Below are positions 51,693 to 63,339 of a stretch of DNA of 64,000 bases, one piece after another. The stretch is from Zygnema cylindricum (taxonomy: Eukaryota > Streptophyta > Zygnematophyceae > Zygnematales > Zygnemataceae). Positions within the stretch are counted from its first letter, which is position 1. Each line of letters starts with the position of its first letter. Under the pieces are notes generated by a model. It was given only the letters and a program-made list of their open reading frames with translations. It did not search any database and was not told the DNA's origin. A program made the position numbers and the translations under genes. The stretch is from positions 124,001-188,000 of the forward strand of contig JBBHKE010002560.1 of NCBI GenBank assembly GCA_037447655.1, read 5' to 3'.

Positions 51693-52138
51693 AGTGTCGT
51701 GTATCGACAAGAAGTTTATCACAATAACACCGATGCCGATAGTTATTGGTTATCGAACGGTCAAGGTCTCGTTATACCGCTCTGAGACTAACAAACTTCT
51801 TATCGGCGATAAGTAGAAAAAATGTAGTACGCTTTATAATAGTACTTTATAATTTACTGTATTATATTTACATTGTATATAGCGTGGTATGCCACGTGTA
51901 GCAATTTGTTACGTACTCTGTGTAACGGAATAACTGCGGATCAGTACGACGGAATAGACCATACAATTATCGCCGATAATTATTGGTATCGGTGTTATCG
52001 TGATAAAAAACCGATATTATCGACTTTTTATCGGCGATAACACCGGCGTCGATATATCGTGCCAATATATTAATTATCGGCAAGCCAAATAAAGGTACAT
52101 ATCGATTATCGGCGAAACCCTGCCGATACACAACACTA
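51693..52138. mobile_element. hAT-like element F
   Basis: Starts TAGTGTCGTGTATCG and ends CGATACACAACACTA, a variant of the A/D/E ends. The interior carries ATCGGCGATAA and GTTATCGTGATAA motifs. The 8-bp flanks are imperfect (caaataat on the left; ctaaataa on the right after the MITE that follows), so the target duplication is uncertain. Confidence 0.7.
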
Positions 52139-52613
52139 CACCGCGAATTGTAATTAGAGTAAAGAAATAATTAGAGTATTAACTCTAATTTGTGTATTCA
52201 TTTTTTCTCAAAAACAAATTTTACTCTAATTTATCAATAACTCTAATTTGGGTTTCTTTCGTACTATTTATCCGCGCTGATATCTTTACTGTAAATTAGG
52301 TACATATACAGAATCTGACACAACGTACAGTTTCACGTCATTATGACGTTTGCATTACGCGGTTTGTGAAATCGCAGATACATGATACCGACCTTAAATC
52401 ATTTTTTGTACTAAGTACAATTTTGTCGGTCAGACATCGACCGTACGCCACACTATTTAAAATGTCACTATATTAGAGTTGTGAACGCCGATCCAAAATG
52501 TACCTTAAATATTGTAGATAATAATTAATAATTATTCACTCTATTTAGGGTGATAGAGTCAAATTTTGGGATGACGGAATTAGCGTACATAACGCTAATT
52601 ACGATTCGCGGTG
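52139..52613. mobile_element. MITE inserted in the terminal TA of hAT element F
   Basis: Ends CACCGCGAATTGTAATTAG and CTAATTACGATTCGCGGTG, one mismatch; TA at 52137-52138 (the last two bases of the hAT element) and 52614-52615. 475 bp, non-coding. Confidence 0.8.
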
Positions 52614-52615
52614 TA

Positions 52616-54320
52616 CTAAATAAATATCGTTTATAACGGAAATCTGCCCTGATAGGGCCTCGGTTCAAATCTCTATAGTAGCGTAGTTTTTTCAAAGCTA
52701 AATTTTGACAAGTTGAAAGCAGTTATTTGACCGTTTCCGTTTCCCCAAACGGTGGACACCGCTGTACGGATGGTACGTTACTTCGCGTGTTCGAGACTTC
52801 GAGTTCATCTGGGTGGACGTTACATGCATGGTACCAGTCGCACTGTCATATGCATTCACTTTGTTTGTTTTTTTGTCTGACGTTATGTTACGCCCAGAAT
52901 TTGCCCTGTATTTTTCGCACTTTTCATCCAGTGTACGGAAATTCAGTACAGTATTGTTTGGAAAAGTCTCAGCGCCAATCATGTGAGACCTAATTCTGTT
53001 TGTACGTTCACATGGAAACGTTCAGGATTCCATCGTACGGCAATCCCCGTGCAGTCCAGCATGGCGGCATGTCTTTATTATTGTGTGTCCCTATACGACA
53101 CCATTTTAACCAGCTTGTGCTTTCAGGCGGTTAAACGCGTCCTTCATGTACTTTCAGCATCGTAATTGTGTACGAATATGACGATCGTGATTTACAACAT
53201 TTGTACCTTAAACATGCTCGCGTTTAAAAGGACCTCGAATCGCAAGAATTCCGGTACCCGCGCGTGCAAGAATTGTGAAAGGCGACAAATCAGGGCCAAA
53301 TCTAGTTTTGACGTTAGCGAAAACATCCGCCGACAGACCTTGCCAGGTGTCGGGAGTTCCATGGAAGAGATCCATGTGAAGGAATATTGTGCGGAGGACT
53401 CTGAATGGCCGGAAATATCTGGTTGTCCGCAGGCCGTGTAAAATCGCTCATTTTGATTTTATAAAATAAGAATCTGGCAGATGACTGGTTGTGGCCTGAT
53501 TCCTGGCAGCGGGCGGCGCACCCAGAGCGGCCGAGTCTTTTGAAAGGTACACACCTGCGGTTTCTTTCCCGGTTCGCGACAAAGCACGCGCATCAACGGC
53601 GCCCATGTGTCGACCGATAACCATTCACGTGTGTTATAAATCGGGGCAGACAAAAGCTACGTACGGGAAGAAAAGGAAAAATAAACTTTCCTACCGTTCC
53701 TGGCCAGCTTTGTCCTTACGCTAGTCAGAAAGGTCAAATTTTTGACCAATCCGAAATGAACAGCGACCTGTGTGACCTCATATACCCTCGTCGTACTATT
53801 GCAGCATCAGTCGCTTTTTGACACGTGTATATACCGAAAATAATTGCCCACGCGGGCCTAACAAATTATGTCCAATCGGGAGCCCTCTGGTTTTTCACTT
53901 TTGTATTTGAATGTGCTCTGAGCCTCCCCCGGCCGCCACGAAGTATCCCCTTCACGTGCTAGTACACTTTTTGTTTTCCGTACTCTTCAAGTGGCTTTAT
54001 TTCAGATCTCCACACCTATTCAAAACCCCATCCGAACCAGTATCTCTGAATTCCGAACCTCGTTGGACCCAACCTGCAAATTTTCTGCTGCCCGCTCTGA
54101 CTCAGGGCAGATTCCGGACTTTTAAAAGTTTTCTCAAGCAGTTTCATAACATAAAACGTTCCTTCAGTTTTTATTATGATATTCTCCTGGGTTAACGAAA
54201 TCGCAGCTTTTTCACTCAGAAACTATCTGATCTAGAAACTTCAGATCTGCAGGACTTCTTTCCTTCTTCTTCCACTTCTGGAGATATCTAGCTCTACAGT
54301 TGTGTTGTGTCTTATATCAC

Positions 54321-54324
<4 letters not shown>
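52616..54324. other. Intergenic, upstream of the TPR gene
   Basis: GC-richer than most of the window. Short ORFs (up to 94 aa) have no recognisable motif. The promoter of the TPR gene should lie at the right-hand end. Confidence 0.5.

Positions 54325-54372
<48 letters not shown>
54325..54372 (+). promoter_or_regulatory. (CT)24 tract in the TPR gene leader
   Basis: A pure CT run ending 6 bp before the start codon, as in many plant 5' UTRs (pyrimidine patch / GAGA-type element). Function is inferred from position. Confidence 0.5.
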
Positions 54373-54374
<2 letters not shown>

Positions 54375-54378
54375 GACA

Positions 54379-55431
54379 ATGGCGACTGTTAGGGTTTCTG
54401 CTGTTGTATCCATGGCGTCGTCTTTATCCTCATCTCTTTCGTCATTTTCAATTACGGCTCAAACATCACCTCAAGTTTCCTTTGCAGGCGTTTCTATGTC
54501 TGATTATTTCAGTTTGCCTGTAAACTCTTTAACTGCTTCACATGCTTATTCAAAATTTCAACCTCAAAGTCTTCACAGAGAAGACAAACAGACAAACAGC
54601 ATCTTTACAGATTCTCAATCGTATTTTTCCTTTTCAACGAATCCTTCTGTAACAACAATAACTTCTGCACTCTCTGAACGACAACGGAACGGAAGTTCCA
54701 TGTTGCAAGGCTCCTTTACTTCCGTGCCTTCAGTTCCGGGCTCAGTTTCAGATCACAGCAGAAGCTTTCCTCTTGCTACTCATTATGCTGTAGATAGCAC
54801 TTGTAGCTGTGCTGATCTGGAAGATCAGACGGCTGCCACGTGTTCTACCAGAAGCTCAGATTTTAGAGATTTTGACGCCAATGATGCGTCTGACTCAGCA
54901 GCAGCCTCCTTGCCAAGCTGCAACAGGTGTACGACAAAACCACACGTGGCAAGCTTAGAGCGATCGTATGTCACACATGCAGCTATTGGCCGAGTTGAAT
55001 GCAACAGTAAAGGCTGTCGACCTATTTTAGATGACAGGTGGACTCCTAATTCTTCTTCTTCTGAATCTACTGGTGGCTGGAATACAAACGGAAGTCACGA
55101 CGGAGATTCTGCACATGGAATCTGTGGAGTTAGCAAGCATCAGCTATACAGACGTGACGCGCGGTCACACTTCTCATTGGAAATTGCACAGCTTTTGGAT
55201 AATATTTGGACAGAGAAAGATTCGGCGGAGAAGTGGTTTGAAGCTGCCATTACTGAAGCTCCTTTTGATGCCAGATTACTTTCAGCTTATGCCAGATTTG
55301 CATGGAAAGAATTGAAAGATATGGATAAGGCAGAGAGCTTGTTCAAGAGAGCTGTAGATGAAGCTCCCAATAATGCAGAAGCATTGGCAGGATACGCTCT
55401 TTTTCTATGGGATCACGAAGCAGCTATTTAG
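54379..55431 (+). CDS. Plant-type TPR protein, single exon
   Basis: 350 residues. The ATG is preceded in frame by a stop (54373-54375), so it is the first possible start. Residues 1-250 are Ser/Thr-rich and unlike anything I recognise, with scattered cysteines (CSCAD, CNRC, CNSKGC); the N-terminus MATVRVSAVVSMASS could be a plastid transit peptide. From about 260 to 345 there are two tetratricopeptide-like helical pairs: EKWFEAAITEAPFDARLLSA.. then KAESLFKRAVDEAPNNAEAL.. with YARFAW and YALFLWD caps. This resembles the C-terminal repeats of a plant family of unknown-function TPR proteins (family normally continues with an acidic tail). Here translation ends soon after FLWDHE. Function unknown. 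Confidence 0.82.
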   Translation: MATVRVSAVVSMASSLSSSLSSFSITAQTSPQVSFAGVSMSDYFSLPVNSLTASHAYSKFQPQSLHREDKQTNSIFTDSQSYFSFSTNPSVTTITSALSERQRNGSSMLQGSFTSVPSVPGSVSDHSRSFPLATHYAVDSTCSCADLEDQTAATCSTRSSDFRDFDANDASDSAAASLPSCNRCTTKPHVASLERSYVTHAAIGRVECNSKGCRPILDDRWTPNSSSSESTGGWNTNGSHDGDSAHGICGVSKHQLYRRDARSHFSLEIAQLLDNIWTEKDSAEKWFEAAITEAPFDARLLSAYARFAWKELKDMDKAESLFKRAVDEAPNNAEALAGYALFLWDHEAAI

Positions 55432-55555
55432 AATAAGGTCAGCAGTTCAGTTGTCAGTTGCAGTTTTTGTCCGGTATCTTCTGGCGGTGGATTTTACCGG
55501 ATTTTGTTCAGGTGCTGTATATAGTCTTGATGTAGCCAGCCAAATCATGTGATTA

Positions 55556-55561
55556 AATAAA
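55556..55561 (+). terminator. Possible poly(A) signal of the TPR gene
   Basis: AATAAA, 125 bp after the stop codon, followed by a T-rich stretch. Consensus match only. Confidence 0.35.
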
Positions 55562-58457
55562 ATGTGGATGGAATAATTTATTGTACTTGACAAGTTACGT
55601 GACATGTAGGTTACGTGACAAGCTACATGAAGTGTAAGTTAAGTGGCAGTTTTTTCTTGTACCAAAAAAAGTCATTTTCAGAAAAAAAATTGGCAGAAAA
55701 AAGTATCTAGATTGGACTACAGTTAAATGTAACTTCGGAAACTGACAGCAAATAGTGACAGCTGGCTTTATTAGGGACAAAGTCATCACCTTTTAATAGC
55801 CATCTCCCTTTTTAGACATAGCTCTTTTACTTCTTTTGAGGCGTTTTTTTTAGCGATCATTAACCAAGTCCTTGGCGTGGTTATTTATGCTCTCAGTTTG
55901 TATTCAGTTGTAGGCTTTTAGTTTTGGAACTTTGTAAGATGTAGCAGATTCTGCAGATCTATGCGAATAATAAATCTGCTGTGAATAAGGCTCTCTTGCC
56001 ACTTTCTGACCATTCTACATTTTCTGATCGTTTTCCATTGTCCATCTTCGCATTTTCTGTTTGACACATTTACTGGCTTTTTATGAAAAATGATGTTGGT
56101 TTTTTAATTGTAGGTCAAATGCTGAAAAATGAAGGAAATGCTATTTGTGGTACACTTGAAAAGCAATTATTAGTGCAGGGCGGCTGCATATCTCACTTGA
56201 GGCTCGGTTCTGTTGTTCGGTGACTTTAGCTACCTCTCCTTTCCCATGAATTGAGTACAAACTGTTTGGTGTATTAATTTTATTAAGCCCACAATTAATA
56301 TAGGTAAATAATATATTGAAAGGAGAAATATCATAAAAGTATTTTTGGCTTAATTGCCTCGCACCTGAGCATGTATGTGGTTTTATGTTTTCTTTACCTA
56401 TGGAGTGTTTAGTACATGTGCAACGTTTGTGAAAGCTTGGAAAAAAACTTTTGAAATGGATAATTTGTATGTAGTGACAGTAATCTGAAGAAAATTAGGT
56501 CAGGGGCTCCAGACTAGTGCCGACGACTCTTTGTCAGGCTGCTAATTAAAGATTTTAGAATTTTTACATAGATTTTGTTGTGCAAAGTGGCACAGATGAT
56601 TGCTGGCGTCTCTAGTGCTGTCAATTAAGCTGGGGAGTACTGTATTGTCACGCTGTGAGAAAGTTATTTTCCTCCTGGTAAAGATATATTAGGTTACAAG
56701 ATATTTATGTTCAGTTGTAGATTTGTGCAATTTATGAGGTCTTAGGGTTAGTAGAATGGTTTAGATGCGGTTAATATGGAGATAAGAATGAGCAAATGCA
56801 AAACTTGAGATTCTTGGTTTTCCGCATTCATCAAAATATAACATTTACAGTAGAAAGATCTTGTTTCACTTCCTTTTAGATCCGTTACCCAGTCTGAAAA
56901 TATGGTATCTATAGTGCTTACGCTCATTACTTGGGAACTCTCTCCTTGACTCTTACATGAGCCTAGTGTTCTTTTAATTTTTGTTTTTCTTTTCCTTCCC
57001 ATTTTCATTTGTTTCCGTGGTAATTAGCTATGGTTTAACATTGCACAGTTTTTAGTAAATCTTGTGATTATGAGAAAAGACCGGAAAGACTTTGTTAGGA
57101 ATGCATAAACAGTAAACCTTCTTGAGTACATGGGAATGAAAAGGAAACTCAAAACGAAATTGAAAAACCAAACATAAGGGAAAACTACACAGCTTCGGTG
57201 AAACTACTTAAATCACGGGTAACCTGGCCGTGGTACCGGGATTGCATATGCTTTCATGTGCAGATGAGTCGATTCCTCCATGCACTCCGGAATGTTTGTC
57301 ATCTCTAATATGTCATATTTGCTCAACCATTGGACATTATTTCCTTCAGGTTGATTGCACGTAGTAATTTTTTTGAAATCATGATCAACTGCTCATTGCT
57401 ATTAGTGTCAAAAATACTATTTCAGTTGTGGCTTTATAATACTATTTCAGGGAATGTTTCATTACAAGTGTTTTTTTTTATTTGTATGATCTTGTGTGAC
57501 ATTTTTCACCTTCTTTCTGGCGTTTTAAAAAAAGGGGCTGCCTTTATTAAAAAGCGCGATGGTAAACCATCTGAGTCCATGAGAACAAAAGGAAGTAGCA
57601 TGGCAAAAACTGAAAAACTACATGTTTCTCATGTACTCTGCTGGTTTAACTCACAACTTCAAAAAAAAAAAGCTTATTTCCTTGAGCAGCGAGAAGTTGG
57701 TGAAATTAATATTCCATACGACTGAAAAAAATGAATATGGGTTTGTTTACCATGCTGGCCTTCAAGTTATCCACTCTTCAGGTCGTTGCTTTTCGCAACA
57801 TCGAATTAAAACATTACCGAATTGTTAAAATCGATGTTATCATTTTTTTAAAACACTACACCGTGAATCGCTATTAGCGCTAAAAAATAATGAGGATAAG
57901 GATTTTTTCAGTGGTAATAAAGTTATTTCTCGTCCAAAAGACGTGGACAATTTTGAACTGAAAAAAGAATCGGCATTAAAACAAAAGTATGAATACATAC
58001 AATTATCAAAACCAGTTTTGTAGGGTTATGGTTTGCAGAATAGCAAACAGTATTCGAAAATAGCCACACTCTAAACTCTGAGCTCCTACCGATTATTACG
58101 AAACAATAACAATTATGAACGAAGATATACAGGTTTGAAAGGCGAAACAAACCTTAACAAATTTTAACAAAAAGTATCCTAAAACCAGCGCACTATAAAT
58201 TCCCAGTTTTTACCAACATTTATAAAACATTGTGGAGCGTAAGGATTTATATCTTGTTAGTGAATAAGCACTGAAAATAAAAAAATAGAAACAAGTTGTC
58301 ATTGATTGTGACCACAATTGATTGATTTTAAAAAATGGTTTGTACAAAACAAAAAAAGAAAAAGAAAGGAAACCTCCGAGTACTCCCACGTTAAGTCTTT
58401 CGTGCACTCCTTCACTAGTCCCTACCTCTATATGACTGGATAAAGTGATATACCTAC
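55562..58457. other. Intergenic, with one solo MITE end
   Basis: Between the TPR gene and the convergent GET3 gene. An isolated MITE terminus, TA then CACCGTGAATCGCTATTAGC, starts at 57859; no partner end was found within 400 bp. ORFs (up to 131 aa, at 57330-57725) show no recognisable protein. Confidence 0.5.
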
Positions 58458-61400
58458 CTATGCAGGTTGTTTACCCTTAACAAATTTTTCGAGTTCGTGT
58501 TGAATATCTGTCAATTCTTGCCTTAAACTTGTTACTTCCTGTTCCAATTCGACTATCCGTTGACGTTCCTCGTCTTTATTTGCCGGTGAGGTTGACGGTG
58601 CCGGTTTATATGGAGTTAATAAATTTTCACTGAATGCTTTCAGGGAATCAACTCCACGAACCTGTAAAATACCCAACTTAAGAAGTTTAGAAGATGGGAA
58701 AACAGAAGAAAACCGCTCGAAGATAGAAACAAACACTCGAAAACCAGAAAAAAATGCCTGTCTGTAAGAGGACAGGCATTTCCATGGTGAGGTAAGAAGC
58801 TTGTTTTTAGGTTTCCTGATACATGAAATCTTCATGATGATGGTGATAGTGATTGTGACGATGATGATGTCAAATGTTTACATGGCCTAGTTAACTGGCG
58901 TGTATTGTGAGTTTACCACCTCCTTTCCAAATAGTAATTAATCTTCTATCTGATATGATCGCAGGTGTTTCAAACAAAAGAAGATGGAATTATAAAACCA
59001 AAGGAGTCAATCCTTTCATGAAAACATAAAATTAAGACAGTCAGCTATTGATTGTCTTAAATACAAAAAATGTCCTTGATGCCGAAATCTAATACGAAAA
59101 GGTTCACGCCGAGGGTGAAATACAACTTAACATGTTTAAAAATACCAGAATCGTTTCACATATTTAAAAAGTCTCTCATATTTACATGGATGTACCTTAT
59201 TGGACACCAGAATACAAGGACACCAGAATGACCGAAAGCATTCACATGCCTCCTCTCCAGTTGAGAAAACTTTAAGGCCAACAATTATTTCCAAACCTCT
59301 TACCTTGTACCAGCACTTATCCAATCGACGACAAACCTCCACAAGCGAGCCTCAAAAAATTTAGGTGATTGAAGTGACTTACCTCCTCTGGGAGAAGTGG
59401 ACAAAGGACAATGTGAAAATCCTCATACAGATCATGAAATTGGTCAAGATACTTCTGTTGCATTTTCACTCTCGCTTGCAATAACTTTGATTCACTAGCT
59501 GAAATCCCTCCACCCAACACTCTATTGTACTATCTCAGATAAAGGCAAGATGCAATAATCAAAAAATATATGACTAGACAATTCCAAATTGCCAAAAAAC
59601 TGCGGTTTTCTGTGACAACAAATAAAAATTCATCTGAAGGTATGTTTAATGCAACAAAGATTTAACAGAACTGATGCACACAACAGAGGAAACTGACAAA
59701 CAACAAGTTGCAATCTTCAACATAAAGATATGACTTATAAATCGGCAGGGGAAAGAAATAAACAGGGCAAAACTGTGACAACTATCGCAACTATCACAAT
59801 TATCACAATTAGCTCCTGAAGAATGCTGAAGTTCGTATATAAAAGTTTTGTTTAACTTTTCAGAGTACATGAAACTCCAACTCAACCCCCAACATCAGCT
59901 TTAATGGTAAACATAATCAACATAAAAGAAGCAAGACCACTTTACAATCCTTTGTTACCACCGATTCAGATATGGTGATTAAAATGACATTAGGATTGAC
60001 TAGAAATAAAGATGCCTCTCTCACTCCGTCCAAGGAAAACTCAACAAAATCTTAGAGAAAATTGTTAAAATGACACACATAACAAGTACAATACCCATCG
60101 TTATTAGTGTCGAAGAATAAAAAGTATAAGAGCAAGATTAGATCAAAGGCGTTCAACACTGTGATCAACCATTGGATTGTTGTTCTGAAGCAAGCGATTG
60201 AAAGGTGATGGTCATATCCTTTAACCGTGATGACACGATTGAAATTCAGAAAAACGGGTGATGAAAGAAAGTACTTTGACTGCCCAAAAAAATGTATCTA
60301 ATAACGATGGGCGGTGTAGTGCTGTTAACACAATTTTATGATTTTCGGCCAAAAACTTTTGTAATTAGTGTTATTAACAGTAATAGCGGTGGGCAGTGTA
60401 GCATGTACCTTCCTCCGGAAACAACACTTGGTTGATAACAATGTTATGGGTATCGATCTCAAACCCAGCAAGTTCTTGAACTAATCGTTCCGTTTCATAT
60501 AGTGACAAAAACTCCGGGATGCACACACAAACAAATGTGGTTAAGTCCTGCGTGCAAAAAATACAAGCACTTATCAGGCTTACACTGCCAACATTAGAGC
60601 AATAACAAGAGAGGCAATTGAGAAAGTTTCAAAAATTGACAAAACATTCAAGCACCAATGCTTTAGCCAAACATGATTTGAGTACTTTGAAGGTTCCATG
60701 CACACAAAAAAAACAACACGATACAAACACACAATCAGAGATATTTCAGACATATGCCCAAATCCCACAAAATCAAAGTGAAAAACCCAGAAAACTATTG
60801 CGAAGGCAAATACTTTGTCCCAAAAACAAGCTTACCGGATTCTTGAACTGGTCATTGACCTGTTCAATGACAGCCTTCATACTTTCCAGCTTCCCCATAA
60901 CAGCGTCTTCTCCGAAGTCCATTCCCCCTCCAAATGCTTGCGACATCTGCAAAGAGAGTAATTTCAAGACTCCGTCAATTTACTCCTCAAATTCAGCTCT
61001 AAACAAATTGTTCTTCACTTTATCTGCAAGGGGAGTAATTTCAAGACTGCTTCATTTACTCCTGAAATTCACTTGCAAACAAAACTGTTTATTTTTTTAT
61101 TTTTTTAAGAATACCATATACAGCTTTTCCGCCTCCCTGTTCACTCTAACTAAACATTACCTCCAAACACCAGATAATAGACAAAGTGACAAGTTTTGCA
61201 GTTAACTCACTATGCTATTTTCACAAAAAAAAAAGGTTTGTCCTGCAACTCACTTGAGTAATCATGCCACCAAATCGGTTTTTGAGTGCCATCATTTTGC
61301 CAAGACCCTTTCCCATGGTGGAGGGAAACTGCAATAACCGCAATGTATGTCCTGTTGGTGCCGTGTCAAAGACAATCACCGAATAATCCATAGTTTGAAC

Positions 61401-63339
61401 AAGTCTGCAAAAGGATGAAAAAAAAGTTCAAAAAAAGAAAGAACACGCCTACATGAGGATTGGCCAAAAATGATGTGAAATACTAAAACATATGTTATGC
61501 AGGAGACAAAAGATGAAACATCTGTAAAAAAAAAACATTGATCACCATAACAGAAAAACATACCATAGCAGTTGCATTCCACCACTAAAAATGTGGATTG
61601 TAGCCATTCAAGTAATGAGAATTTTGAAGAGCACAATAAATAAAAAGGAACACTCCCATTGATATTACTGCATCAACGAAAGATACTACACTGTGTATCG
61701 TGTTATTAGCGTTGATGTTTTTGTCACCACTTATATAAACTTTTCTCTGTGCACAAGTGCCCCATTTTGATTTGGAGGTCACCCATCGGAAGGTAAGAGC
61801 CTTAATTTTATCGCAGCACGGATTAATTATTTGACAAATGTGCACAGAAAAACAAGTTTGAAGACCAAAAAAAACATTAACGCTAATAGCAATACACAGC
61901 GCAATTTTGTCACCAGCAACCACCTAATTCCTGAGCCAAAAAAAAAAAAGGGGACTACCCTCATCAATATTACTGCATTGTAGTTCAAATGTGCAACAAC
62001 AATTGAAAACGCTATTTGTAGTGAACCTTATAATATACACATAATGTACCGTATAATGCACATATAATAGGGGGGTTCCAATTGTTTTCACCCATTTGAA
62101 ATATGTACTGTATCAACAATGGACACTATTCTCATCGCAACGACCTCCTTTCTGAGACTTACTTGAGCATTTCTGCAAAACTCATTGCCTCGTCAATTCC
62201 GGGAATTGAACTTGCGAGCTCTGAAATAGCGTTTCCTTCACCGGCCAAATTCTCAAGGTCTTCGCTCTCCACTTTGGGATCTACCTCCTGCAATGTCCAA
62301 TAAAATAACGGCGAGGCAAATATAAAATCAAAAAAGAAGAAACAACGACTGTCATAATCCAAGATGACAACAAACTGAAGATCAAAAACTTTGTAGAACA
62401 GGATAAGAAATAAAAAATAAGGTGTAAGAAATAAGAAATAAGAAGAATCACAAAAGGAACATACAAACATCAACCTCACATAAGAGCATCACAAATAGAT
62501 ATTTTATTATATTATATAAAATATATATAAATATTTACACGCAAACCGAACGTAAAAGAAAGCATAATTAATCTGATTAATCTGCATGGTTTTCTACATT
62601 GAGTGTGGAAAATGATTGCATGCTACGAAAAACTCCTGAACACGATGAATGAAAAACCAATTGGATATTATAAAGTTCTCTTACTATCACATCATTCATC
62701 CTATTTCATGTGCGGCTCAGACCATGAGTTGATAGTAAATCCTCCTCAGATTCTGGACTTGTTTACTTCAATTCACATTCCAATAAATGTACAAGCAGCG
62801 CTATTATCAATATTATGAGTTTAGTATCATACAAGCAGTGGTAGAGACATAATTTTTTCTTTCCACACAGGCAGCTAAATAAAAGAAATTATACATATAT
62901 ACGACAAAAAGAAATGAAGCAAAAGAAATGAAGCAAAAGAAATGAAGAAGAAAAGAGATTTCATTTAGATTTCCACTTTCATGCCAGGGGATAAATAAAA
63001 AATGCATCTGTATATTTTTCAAACATAAAAACAGTTCAGTTCAGTTCGGTTCGGTTCAGTTTGGTTTGGTATAGTTGTTACCATAGCATATAAATTGTTA
63101 AATCCTTCAACTAATGTTGGACTTTTGGTAAACTTCTGACGAAAAGCGTCACTTAAATTATGCGCTGGATCCGTCGAAATTATCAAAACTTTTTCTCTGA
63201 CTGCTGCAAGTCGAACTGCTAAACAACAACTACAAGTTGTTTTTCCGACACCTCCTTTTCCTCCAACAAACAACCATCTCAGTTCTTTCTGCTCCAAAAT
63301 ATTCTGAAGGGTGGCTTCTGGTCTCTCTTCTTCTGCCAT
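58458..63339 (-). CDS. GET3: GET3/ASNA1 cytosolic ATPase for tail-anchored proteins
   Basis: Seven exons: 63339-63082, 62287-62163, 61404-61254, 60946-60836, 60547-60409, 59498-59383 and 58661-58458. All phases agree: 1104 nt, 367 residues. Features: deviant Walker A loop GGKGGVGKT (26-34), switch [11 protein letters not shown] (57-66), switch [12 protein letters not shown] (141-150), then a helical client-binding region ([25 protein letters not shown]). The protein binds the transmembrane segment of tail-anchored proteins as a dimer and hands it to the ER receptor. The CxxC zinc pair of yeast and animal GET3 is absent: the equivalent stretch reads [20 protein letters not shown], as in plant clade-a GET3. 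A predicted coiled coil (about 325-362) ends the protein. MITEs lie in introns 2 and 5. Confidence 0.95.
60089..60316. mobile_element. MITE in GET3 intron 5
   Basis: Right end CTAATAACGATGGGCGGTG followed by TA (60317-60318); left end, degenerate, CAATACCCATCGTTATTAG after TA (60087-60088). Confidence 0.65.
60319..60396. mobile_element. Second MITE end next to the GET3 exon 5 donor
   Basis: TTAGTGTTATTAACAGTAAT then GGGCAGTG and TA is a MITE right half like that at 46.9 kb; its left half is missing. It stops about 10 bp from the 5' splice site of exon 5 (60408, minus strand). Confidence 0.5.
60947..61100 (-). repeat. 77-bp tandem duplication at the GET3 exon 4 3' splice site
   Basis: Units 60947-61023 and 61024-61100 both begin CTGCAA(A/G)(G)GGAGTAATTTCAAGACT-like (plus strand). 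In gene orientation each ends ...ACTC(C/T)C(C/T)TTGCAG/AT, so a decoy acceptor lies 78 bp upstream of the real one. Confidence 0.85.
61689..61901. mobile_element. M2-type MITE in GET3 intron 2
   Basis: Left end CACTGTGTATCGTGTTATTA after TA; right end reversed CGCTGTGTATTGCTATTAGC. Inner inverted blocks GCGTTGATGTTTTTGTCACC and TTTTCTCTGTGCACA match the elements at 20.7 and 32.3 kb. Confidence 0.75.

Noticed and set aside
60618-61205. 195-aa plus-strand ORF
   Set aside because: Antisense to GET3 exon 4 and its flanking introns; no recognisable domain.
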